Positions 1 to 5,927 of a DNA stretch of 6,275 bases are shown in pieces (position 1 is the stretch's first letter; the number at the start of each line of letters is the position of its first letter). The position numbers were made by a program, and so were the translations under genes. The stretch comes from Pseudomonadota bacterium (GTDB lineage: Bacteria; Pseudomonadota; Gammaproteobacteria; Steroidobacterales; Steroidobacteraceae). Under the pieces are notes generated by a model, which saw only the letters and a list, made by a program, of their open reading frames with translations, did not search any database and was not told where the DNA came from. The DNA is taken from positions 1-6,275 of the forward strand of contig JAJZLX010000440.1 of NCBI GenBank assembly GCA_021850555.1. The letters are read 5' to 3'.

Positions 1-420
1 GACACTGCCCTCCCGGACCGCCTCGATCAGCTCACACGTCGTGCCGGTCCTCAGCGTCAGATCGACCTCGGGGCAGGCGCGCGCGTAACCCGCGAGCAGC
101 GACGCTAGGCGCAGGGCGGCCGTGGTCTCAAGCGAGCCGATGGCCAGCCTGCCACGGGGTACGCCATCCTCGCGTACAGCCCGCGCGGCATCGCGCAGCA
201 ATCGCGGAATGCGTTGAGCGTAGGGCAGTAACCGCCGGCCTTCGTCGGTCAGCGAGACACCGCCTGCGTGGCGCTCGAACAGACGGCATCCCAAGCTCTC
301 TTCCAGCGCTCGGATACGCGCCGTGACGTTTGACTGCACGGTATTCAGTTCCGCCGCTGCGCGGCTCATCACGCCGAGGCGCGCCACGGCCTCGAAGATT
401 CGTAAGTCCCCTACGTCCAT
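1..420 (-). CDS. LysR-type transcriptional regulator, N-terminal part (cut by window edge)
   Basis: A continuous 140-codon frame reads leftward from an ATG at 420 and leaves the window still open, so only the N-terminal part is seen. Residues 5-62 form the winged helix-turn-helix typical of LysR regulators: the recognition region around QSNVT (29-33) is followed by the RIRALEESLG...LFER stretch (35-50) and SLTDEGRRLLPYA (56-68). Residues 91 onward (RLAIGSLETT) begin the effector-binding domain, the usual LysR layout; such proteins are normally about 300 residues, so roughly half is missing. The spacer before the start has only a weak GAGAA ribosome site. It is divergent from the MFS transporter, the classic arrangement in which a LysR regulator controls its neighbour and often itself. 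The inducer cannot be read from this portion. The family call is secure; the target is inferred. Confidence 0.95.
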   Translation of the reverse strand, partial: MDVGDLRIFEAVARLGVMSRAAAELNTVQSNVTARIRALEESLGCRLFERHAGGVSLTDEGRRLLPYAQRIPRLLRDAARAVREDGVPRGRLAIGSLETTAALRLASLLAGYARACPEVDLTLRTGTTCELIEAVREGSV

Positions 421-437
421 TGCGGCATTCTCAAATA

Positions 438-464
438 GTGATGGCGTCTATCACAAACCATCAT
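438..464. promoter_or_regulatory. Candidate LysR-regulator operator in the divergent spacer
   Basis: GTGAT (438-442) and ATCAC (450-454) form a perfect inverted repeat with a 7-bp centre (GTGATggcgtctATCAC). A further half-site, ATCAT (460-464), begins 10 bp after the second arm, about one helical turn. The site lies between the divergent starts at 420 and 535. LysR-type regulators are known to bind an inverted-repeat recognition site plus adjacent activation half-sites in such spacers, and this layout fits. The strict T-N11-A pattern is not present at these exact arms, so the assignment rests on symmetry and position. Confidence 0.5.
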
Positions 465-534
465 TAGCCGAAATGGGTCAGACGCCCGATCATGCCTCTG
501 CCCCTCCTCAACCGCAGCGGAGCAGAGCAGAGCC

Positions 535-1692
535 GTGACCGACGCACCTGCCGTTTGCGCCGCGCAACCCGTGAGCCCGTTGCGCTTCGTGATCGGAGGG
601 TTCATCGCGCTGGCCGTGGCGATCGGCATCGGACGGTTCGTCTACACCCCCATTTTGCCGCCCATGGCGGCCGCGCTCGGCGTCTCGAGATTCGCGGCCG
701 TGTTGATCGCCTCGGCGAACCTGGCGGGCTATCTGGCCGGGGCCATCCTGATCAGCGGTCCTCGGCTATCGACCCGCAATTGGGTTCTTGGCGGCTTGCT
801 CGTCAGCGCCGTCACGACCGGCGCGATGGGCCTGGCGCGCTCCTCGGCGATGTTCCTGATTCTGCGCGCCGCCGGCGGAGTGGCGAGCGCGATCGTTCTG
901 GTCCTGACCTCTGCGGCTGTTCTCGAGATGCTCGCTGCGCTCGACCGCTCCGAGCTGGCAGCGATCCTGTTCGCCGGGGTCGGTGCCGGCATTGTCGGCT
1001 CAGCCGTGCTGGTCTGCGCTCTGCGCGGCGCCGGGCTCGGCTGGTCCGCGCTCTGGATTGGCAGCGGCGTGCTGTCGCTGCTCGGCGTATGGGCCTGCTG
1101 GACTCTGATCCCCGCGGAAACACGGACGCCTTCCCCGACAAAGAGGATGCGTGCTGTGCCACTTGGCCACAAATTCACGCGGCTGACCGTTGCCTATGGT
1201 CTCTTCGGCTTTGGTTACATCATTACCGCAACGTTCCTGGTCGCCGTCGTGCGTTCGCAGCCGAGCACGCGAGCAGTCCAGCCGATCGTATCGGTCGTCT
1301 TCGGGGGCACCGCGGTGCCCTCTGTTGCCCTCTGGGGCGCAGTGGGACGACGACTCGGAATCCCGCGCGCGTTTGCGCTCGCGGCACTGACCGAAGCGAT
1401 CGGCGTGCTGGCCACCGTCGCTTGGCGAAGCATCGTCGGAATCTCTCTCGGGAGCGCGTTGATCGGCGGGACGTTCATGGGACTGACTGCGCTCGGGCTG
1501 ATGCGCGGCCGGGCGCTCGCTGCGCGAAATCCGCAGCGCGGAGTCGCACTGTTGACCAGCGCATTCGGATTGGGTCAGATCGTGGGACCCGCCTTCGCCG
1601 GGGCGCTGTCCGATCGGCTGGGGAGCTTCACCGTTCCCTCGGTGATCGCCACCGCAGCGCTCATCCCCTCGGCTGCGTTGGCGGCGCGATGA
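535..1692 (+). CDS. YbfB/YjiJ-type MFS transporter
   Basis: This 385-residue protein is very hydrophobic along its length, consistent with about 12 membrane helices and a short central loop (around 194-212, [11 protein letters not shown]) dividing two six-helix halves. The N-terminal segment [14 protein letters not shown] (31-44) and the following [10 protein letters not shown] (60-69) are typical of the YbfB/YjiJ branch of the major facilitator superfamily. The [12 protein letters not shown] stretch (225-236) and the late [15 protein letters not shown] (342-356) also fit that group. The likely role is proton-coupled movement of a small metabolite across the inner membrane; the substrate is unknown. 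The start is a GTG with a purine-rich GGAGCAGAGCAGAG tract just upstream; an earlier start would lie further from any ribosome site. The stop overlaps a possible ATG of the next gene (ATGA at 1689-1692), so the two are probably one transcript. Confidence 0.88.
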   Translation: MTDAPAVCAAQPVSPLRFVIGGFIALAVAIGIGRFVYTPILPPMAAALGVSRFAAVLIASANLAGYLAGAILISGPRLSTRNWVLGGLLVSAVTTGAMGLARSSAMFLILRAAGGVASAIVLVLTSAAVLEMLAALDRSELAAILFAGVGAGIVGSAVLVCALRGAGLGWSALWIGSGVLSLLGVWACWTLIPAETRTPSPTKRMRAVPLGHKFTRLTVAYGLFGFGYIITATFLVAVVRSQPSTRAVQPIVSVVFGGTAVPSVALWGAVGRRLGIPRAFALAALTEAIGVLATVAWRSIVGISLGSALIGGTFMGLTALGLMRGRALAARNPQRGVALLTSAFGLGQIVGPAFAGALSDRLGSFTVPSVIATAALIPSAALAAR

Positions 1693-1706
1693 CACGGGGA
1701 AATATC

Positions 1707-2786
1707 ATGACTCGAAGCGCCCTCGAACGAGCCCGGGATTTCTGCGGACGGTTCAGCTTGACCGTACCGATCCTGCAGGCGCCGATGGCGGGAGCCTGTC
1801 CCGTCTCTCTTGCGGCCGCCGTGGCCAATGCAGGTGGCATGGGCGGCATGGGTTCGCTGCTGACCGAACCTGCGGGCATCGCCGACTGGGCCACCGAATT
1901 CCGTGCGGCAAGCAATGGACCCTTCCAAATCAATCTCTGGATCCCGGATCCCCCGCCTCGACGGGACCTCGCGGCCGAGGCGCGGTTGCGAGATTTTCTC
2001 GGCCACTGGGGGCCGGTCGTACCGCCTGAGGCGGGCGAGGCCAGGCCACCTGATTTCGCGGCGCAGTGCGCGGCGCTGCTCGCCGCAAAGCCGCTGGCCG
2101 CGTCCTCGATCATGGGGCTCTTTCCGGCGGACTACGTCAGCGAGTTCAAAGCGCGTGGGATAGCGTGGTTCGCTTGCGCGACAACGCTGTCAGAAGCGCT
2201 GGCGGCGGAAGCGGCCGGCGCAGATGCGATCGTCGCTCAGGGCTTCGAAGCCGGTGGCCACCGCGGCAGTTTCGATGCGAGAGAAGCAGAGCAGCAGACC
2301 GTCGGTCTCTTTGCGCTGTTGCCGAGGCTCGCGGACCATGTGTCGATCCCGATCATCGCGACAGGAGCCATAGCCGACGGTCGCGGACTTGCGGCCGCAC
2401 TCCTCCTCGGCGCGAGCGCCGTGCAGATTGGAACTGGATTTCTGCGCTGCCCGGAGGCGCGGACGAACGCGGCGTGGGCCGATGCGCTGATCAGTCTCGA
2501 GCCGGAAGGCACGACACTCACCCGCGCGTTCTCCGGGAGAGCGGGGCGGGCGATTCGCACGAGCTACGTGCGAGCAGCGGCAGGTCCGGGTGCACCTCCG
2601 TCCGCCCCGTATCCGGTCCAGCGCGGCTTCACAGCGCCCATGCGCGCCGAAGCGGCGGCATCGCACGAGATTCAGCGGATGCAAGCCTGGGCAGGCCAAT
2701 CCGCAGGGCTGGCGCGGGCGGAGCCGGTCGCCGACACGGTGCGTCGCATCTGGGCGGAGGCGCTATCATTGCTCAGTCAATCTTGA
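1707..2786 (+). CDS. Nitronate monooxygenase-like FMN enzyme (2-nitropropane dioxygenase family)
   Basis: This 359-residue product has the family's TIM-barrel signature elements in order: PILQAPMAG (21-29) near the N-terminus, [10 protein letters not shown] (43-52), the flavin-binding/catalytic segment [11 protein letters not shown] (177-187) with the conserved His at 185, [13 protein letters not shown] (215-227), [17 protein letters not shown] (235-251), and a C-terminal [10 protein letters not shown] (328-337). Family members are soluble FMN enzymes that oxidise nitronates such as propionate-3-nitronate, or in some branches reduce quinones or other acceptors, so the exact reaction is not settled. 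The start at 1707 follows GGGGAAA (1696-1702). An alternative in-frame ATG at 1689 overlaps the transporter's TGA, would add six residues, and would imply translational coupling. Its place behind the transporter and the divergent regulator suggests a detoxification or catabolic unit for one compound. Confidence 0.9.
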   Translation: MTRSALERARDFCGRFSLTVPILQAPMAGACPVSLAAAVANAGGMGGMGSLLTEPAGIADWATEFRAASNGPFQINLWIPDPPPRRDLAAEARLRDFLGHWGPVVPPEAGEARPPDFAAQCAALLAAKPLAASSIMGLFPADYVSEFKARGIAWFACATTLSEALAAEAAGADAIVAQGFEAGGHRGSFDAREAEQQTVGLFALLPRLADHVSIPIIATGAIADGRGLAAALLLGASAVQIGTGFLRCPEARTNAAWADALISLEPEGTTLTRAFSGRAGRAIRTSYVRAAAGPGAPPSAPYPVQRGFTAPMRAEAAASHEIQRMQAWAGQSAGLARAEPVADTVRRIWAEALSLLSQS

Positions 2787-3056
2787 GCACCGGAAGACAG
2801 CACGCAAAGACACGTCGAGTTCGGCGCGGCGGCTCGCAGGACTGAGAAGCGCCCGACGTAACGAGGATCTCGGGCACGCAGCCGGGCCCCCCGGCGCCGG
2901 CCCAGCGCTCAAGACTGCGCAAGGAACGATTTGCGCTGATGTCCAAGCCTACGAATGCGGGTACAGCGGAACGGGATCCGAATAGCGCAGGGATGAGGAC
3001 CCCGACCGGCGCACGGGTGGCGATCGTCAGAGGCGCGGAACCCATTTCTCGCGATC
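2787..3056. other. Region without a convincing gene, containing short palindromes
   Basis: This 270-bp stretch after the NMO stop has no frame with a believable start, ribosome site and protein-like composition on either strand. It contains the perfect palindrome CCGGCGCCGG (2891-2900), an overlapping GCCGG/CCGGC hairpin (2881-2895), and a GCGCAA/TTGCGC stem with an 8-base loop (2917-2936). None is followed by a T-run on either strand, so they are not convincing intrinsic terminators, although one could help end the NMO transcript or the facing leftward operon. It could also be a dispersed intergenic repeat or old gene debris. Confidence 0.45.
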
Positions 3057-3498
3057 TCAGTGCGAGGTCCAAGAGCCGAAAGGACGCGCCATACGCGCTT
3101 CCAGCTGCTCCTGCGGGGCACCTGGCTCCAGAGCGCCGGATTTTGCATCGGCGTCGCGGTCAGGGCACACGTAAACCGTGGCTGGCTCGTCAACGACCGA
3201 GATCTCGATCGAGCCCCCAGGCGGAGGTCCTGGAACGGGCCGCGCAGGTCACCGAGGGTGGAATCTCCAAGCGTGAACTCGATGTGCTCATCTGGCACTT
3301 GAAGCGAGAGTGGATCGACTGGCCCTGGCCGGCCCGGCGGTGCTTCGGCGCTTTTGCGCTCCGCGCGGCGCGGCCGGACGCGTTACGCTTCGGCCGAGTG
3401 AATTGGACCAGCGACAGGTTGAGCAAACTTTTCCGGTCGCTCGCGCGGCTTGGCCCTCTCCGGGATGAATTGCGCCCGAGCGCCCCAGGATCGTCCAT
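3057..3498 (-). pseudogene. Third cistron of the lipoprotein operon, apparently frameshifted
   Basis: An ATG at 3498 sits 6 bases after a perfect AAGGAG and 18 bases beyond the previous gene's stop, so a gene almost certainly starts here. The uninterrupted frame gives only 102 residues (to 3190), rich in Arg and Ser and unlike a folded protein. Protein-like stretches appear in sequence in other frames: ERAKPRERPEKFAQPVAGP (about 3455-3400) then VPDEHIEFTLGDSTLGDLRG (about 3298-3239) in one frame, and PPGGSIEISVVDEPATVYVC (about 3212-3153) continuing to a TGA at 3057-3059 in the third. Together they suggest a protein of about 145 residues, with a beta-rich second half, broken by two or more indels. 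I do not recognise a family. The alternatives are that the 102-residue frame is the real product, or that the shifts are sequencing errors. Confidence 0.45.
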
Positions 3499-3504
3499 TG
3501 CGAA

Positions 3505-3510
3505 CTCCTT
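3505..3510 (-). promoter_or_regulatory. Strong Shine-Dalgarno (AAGGAG) of the third cistron
   Basis: Read leftward, AAGGAG is followed by six bases and the ATG at 3498. This is the best ribosome site in the operon, and it decides the start of a cistron whose coding frame is otherwise unclear. It lies in the 18-bp gap after the 125-residue gene, which supports cotranscription. Confidence 0.7.
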
Positions 3511-3516
3511 CGATTG

Positions 3517-3894
3517 TTAGATGTACTTGAGAATTGCGCCAAGAACCGACGTCACTGTGTCCGCCACTTTTGCGAGTTTGTTGAACATGGTCGCAGTCTT
3601 GTCGAGCGCAGCGGCGCACTGATTCATCGCCTGTGTATTCGATTTCAGGGTACGAATCAGATCCTGAATTGCCGGCGTGTTGAGAATCGCAGCCTGTAAC
3701 ACGGACTCAGCCGCTTGGGCCGCCTCTTGGCACGAAGCACAGGTTTCGAGCCCTTCGTTGTAGGCATCCCAATCGACGGGCGACGCATTCGTGATGGCAT
3801 CGAGGTTATCGTGGGAGCAGTGCAACGCCGTGAGCGCGGTCTGATAGGCGGCCTCGGCCTCGGGCATTGCCTTGATAGGGGAATTGGCGGCCAT
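3517..3894 (-). CDS. Small helical cysteine-containing protein of unknown function
   Basis: This 125-residue protein is not one I recognise. It has no signal peptide and is rich in Ala, Leu, Gln and Asn, suggesting almost entirely helical structure with helices near 10-36, 42-70, 75-98 and 100-125. There are four cysteines: 26, 93, and a CxxC pair at 52 and 55 (TCASCQ), which could bind a metal or form disulfides if exported. The C-terminal 15 residues (ADTVTSVLGAILKYI) form a hydrophobic to amphipathic segment that might touch a membrane or a partner. An AGGGAG ribosome site lies eight bases before the ATG. It follows the lipoprotein gene by 45 bp on the same strand and precedes the third cistron by 18 bp, so all three probably share one transcript. 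The coding call is good; the function is open. Confidence 0.8.
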   Translation of the reverse strand: MAANSPIKAMPEAEAAYQTALTALHCSHDNLDAITNASPVDWDAYNEGLETCASCQEAAQAAESVLQAAILNTPAIQDLIRTLKSNTQAMNQCAAALDKTATMFNKLAKVADTVTSVLGAILKYI

Positions 3895-3939
3895 TGCTTT
3901 GTCTCCCTCGCGTGTATGCGGCGAACTGGAAAGAATTCG

Positions 3940-4956
3940 CTACTGCTTCGCATTGGCAGCAGACACGAGGCTTTTTGCGCTTTTGCCGATGCTCTTGGCG
4001 CTATTGAAGATCGCGGAAAGCTCGCCCTTGTTCGACATCAGGGCCTTCGCGAGCTCGTGGTGTGCTGCCAGCAAGGCGTCGAACGCTCCGGCGGGATCAA
4101 TCCGGGCCGCGGCCTGTTCGGCCGCGAATTGGTCGACTATCGGGGCGCTCGCCGCATAGACGGTGAGTGCAGCAGCTGGGTTTTTCCTCAGCGCAGCGCT
4201 CTTGTAGACCTCATTGAGGATCTTCATCCCTTCGTGCGCGTCCAGGGTGACGACCGTGAGATAGAAGCTCTGCTGCACACGAAGCTCGGTCCGGATCCGG
4301 CTTGCAGCCCGGACAAGCAGTTGATCCATCTGTGGCACATACCGCCTGAGCATCTCGTACTCGGCCTGTTGAACGGCCGTCTGCGCCAAGTGGGCGAACA
4401 GGGACGGCACCGCCTGTGAAACGGCCGGACCGCCAGCGGCTCCCGCCATCTTCGTGACCGAATCCGAGAGCGCCCGGGCCGCGCTGTCGAACGAGTCGGC
4501 ATCCTTGGCCGTCGCGATCGCCTGAAGCGCATCGAAATAGCCCCTGAGATCGGTGATGAGGGGTTGCGCCGGCGGCGGTGGCGTGGGTGGCAATGCCACG
4601 CGTCCGCAGGGCGGACTGTGGAGCAGAGCTTTGTATTCTTTATCGAGAATGGCCGGCGACGCTTCGGCAACCGCGGCAGTCGTGTAGCGCTTCTGCAGGC
4701 TATCGATGTGTGTCCAACAATCGATCATGAGAGGCTGAATGGAGCCGTGATACGCCGCCGCCAACATCCGCGCCTTGGTCAAGGTCGCTTCGGCGGAGGA
4801 GATCGGTAATGCTGCCGAAGCCATCTCTTCGAAGCGACCGGCCGCCGAATACAGCGCCTTGCTCTCGGGCGCTACCGGAGTTGTCGAGCACCCGGCCGTA
4901 CCGAGAAAACTCGCAACTAGAGCGATGTGCGCGACACATCTGTGTGCAAAGCTCAT
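3940..4956 (-). CDS. Helical lipoprotein of unknown function
   Basis: This 338-residue protein begins with a short signal peptide: His/Arg near the N-terminus, the hydrophobic core VAHIALVASFLG, and a TAGC lipobox placing the lipidated cysteine at residue 23. Ser follows the Cys, so by the usual Gram-negative sorting rule it should sit in the outer membrane facing the periplasm. The mature part is predicted helical (around 31-115 and 135-338), with a proline-rich linker LPPTPPPPAQP (122-132) separating two segments. Cysteines 80 and 117 could form a disulfide. I do not recognise the family. ATG 4956 is preferred because GGAGG (4962-4966) lies five bases upstream; a GTG at 4968 would add four residues and bury that ribosome site. 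It is the first gene of the leftward operon with the 125-residue protein, and that pairing suggests joint function at the envelope. Confidence 0.85.
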   Translation of the reverse strand: MSFAHRCVAHIALVASFLGTAGCSTTPVAPESKALYSAAGRFEEMASAALPISSAEATLTKARMLAAAYHGSIQPLMIDCWTHIDSLQKRYTTAAVAEASPAILDKEYKALLHSPPCGRVALPPTPPPPAQPLITDLRGYFDALQAIATAKDADSFDSAARALSDSVTKMAGAAGGPAVSQAVPSLFAHLAQTAVQQAEYEMLRRYVPQMDQLLVRAASRIRTELRVQQSFYLTVVTLDAHEGMKILNEVYKSAALRKNPAAALTVYAASAPIVDQFAAEQAAARIDPAGAFDALLAAHHELAKALMSNKGELSAIFNSAKSIGKSAKSLVSAANAKQ

Positions 4957-5194
4957 TGGCGCCTCCACCGGTTGGGCGGCTGTTGTGGACCTTCAGCGCT
5001 CGTGCCGGCCCTTACGCGCATTGGCGTGAAACGGAAGAAACAGGCTGTTCCCCTTCCTCACCCGCCCGTGCTGACTTTTGCGTGCCCCGGCGAGGCCATG
5101 GTCACTTTACGCCTGGGTGCCGGACGGTGCAAGTAAAGTAATGGATGGACTCTGGGCGTAAGTTGCCCAAGCGCTTCTTTCGGTATCAGATGTG
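4957..5194. other. Divergent spacer between lipoprotein operon and phosphoesterase remnant
   Basis: This part of the 308-bp divergent spacer carries no believable gene; the short open frames in it are Arg/Pro-rich and lack ribosome sites. It must hold the promoter of the leftward lipoprotein operon. The best match I see on that strand is TTGCAC-N17-TAAAGT (about 5131-5103), which is weak. No rho-independent terminator is seen. Confidence 0.4.
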
Positions 5195-5222
5195 TCTACA
5201 ACACGTGCGTCAGAGTTATAAT
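5195..5222 (+). promoter_or_regulatory. Sigma70-like promoter upstream of the phosphoesterase remnant
   Basis: A perfect -10 hexamer TATAAT (5217-5222) lies 16 bp after TCTACA (5195-5200), which matches four of six positions of the -35 consensus. Transcription would begin near 5229, leaving a leader of about 36 bases before the ATG at 5265. The leader is AT-richer than its surroundings. TCTACAAC occurs both over the -35 region (5195-5202) and in the leader (5233-5240), so a regulator may bind here. Confidence 0.6.
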
Positions 5223-5264
5223 CGGCGCATTCTCTACAACGTTACAACGCGAAGGAATGTGGAC

Positions 5265-5768
5265 ATGGTCCATCGTTACGTAGCGGTGATATACATGGCT
5301 GCTGAGATTAAGAACATAGTGGTCCTGCTTCTTGAGAACCGGTCGTTCGATCGCATGCTGGCATTCTCCGGCATCACACGAACCGATGCCGTGACGGGCG
5401 CCCAGACGGAAATTGCAGGACTGACGGGCTCGGAGTCAAACGGCCATCGTGGGGCGTGCTTTTTCGTCGACAAGCCGTTCCACGAGCCCATGGTTGTGGA
5501 TCCGGCGCATGAGTTTCTCGATATCCTCGAGCAGCTGTGGGGCACGCAAGCGGTCTACCAGACCGACAAGCCGTATCCGCCTGTCGACTGCAGCGGATTT
5601 GTGACTGATGATGCCCGCTCGCACAGCAAGGGGGAGGGGGACACCGGCGCAGACTTCAGGCAATTCATGGACTGCTTTACCATCGAGCAGCTTCCTGTGC
5701 TGAACGCGTTAGCGCGGTAGTTTGCGGTTTGCGACGGTTGGCATTCGTCGTTGCCAGGTTCGACTAAA
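5265..5768 (+). pseudogene. Phospholipase C/acid phosphatase-type phosphoesterase, N-terminal remnant with in-frame stop
   Basis: The frame from ATG 5265 follows GAAGGA (5251-5256) by eight bases. Its product has the N-terminal signature of the phosphoesterase family that includes bacterial phospholipase C and AcpA-type acid phosphatases: IKNIVVLLLENRSFDRML (15-32), whose Glu-Asn supply metal ligands, then DPAHEF (79-84) and FTIEQLPVLNALAR (138-151). A TAG at 5718-5720 ends it at 151 residues, whereas family members usually exceed 400. Beyond the TAG the same frame still encodes FAVCDGWHSSLPGST, matching the expected continuation, so TAG probably replaced a sense codon such as GAG. The family resemblance stops near 5768, just where the conserved PGPTxPNR-like motif should be completed, so the rest has been lost by deletion or rearrangement. 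No catalytic activity is expected, because the C-terminal metal-binding residues are absent. No secretion signal is seen. Confidence 0.8.
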
Positions 5769-5893
5769 TCACTAATCACTGCTCACTCTGGCTGCGGCAC
5801 GGCAGAACACGCCGACGATGCTCCCCGCTCCCATTGCGACCGGTCAGCTCGCCCTCACAGTAGCACCGCCGCCCGTAAGCCAAATCTGTGGAG
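5769..5893. other. Junction region between two gene remnants
   Basis: After the phosphoesterase resemblance ends, this stretch has no protein-like frame I can recognise. The frame stays open to 5990, but its composition is unlike either neighbour. It may be rearranged filler, or a former promoter region of the following SDR. Confidence 0.4.
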
Positions 5894-5927
5894 AGCGGTA
5901 ACCTACCGCTTTGCTTGCATATTGCAA
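5894..5927. promoter_or_regulatory. Two adjacent palindromes before the SDR remnant
   Basis: AGCGGTA-acc-TACCGCT (5894-5910) is a perfect 7-bp inverted repeat. Four bases later comes a second perfect palindrome, TTGCA-tat-TGCAA (5915-5927), whose last base is the A of the probable SDR start codon. Both have odd-length centres and no run of T after them, which fits dimeric repressor operators better than a terminator. The first could also fold as an RNA hairpin with a G-U and an A-U extension. Confidence 0.45.

Noticed and set aside
492..2786. A 764-codon open frame running through the transporter region into the NMO gene
   Set aside because: Its first part is Arg-rich sequence out of frame with the clearly membrane-protein-like transporter; only the portion from 1689/1707 shows family motifs. 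The openness is a by-product of high GC content.
2881..2936. Intrinsic terminator after the NMO gene
   Set aside because: GC-rich stems are present at 2881-2904 and 2917-2936, but no T-run follows on either strand, so I left them as unexplained palindromes.
2939..3520. A 193-residue rightward frame across the apparently gene-poor region and the broken cistron
   Set aside because: It is rich in Arg, Pro and Ser with no family resemblance and lies opposite the stronger leftward coding signal. A degraded rightward gene cannot be fully excluded.
3715..4419. A 234-residue rightward frame opposite the small protein and lipoprotein genes
   Set aside because: It is antisense to two genes with good ribosome sites, a signal peptide and natural composition; its own sequence shows no recognisable motif or ribosome site.
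5718..5720. Programmed readthrough or recoding of the TAG in the phosphoesterase
   Set aside because: The family sequence is lost only about 15 codons later, so readthrough would not restore an enzyme, and the next gene is broken by a different stop codon (TGA). Ordinary decay explains both.
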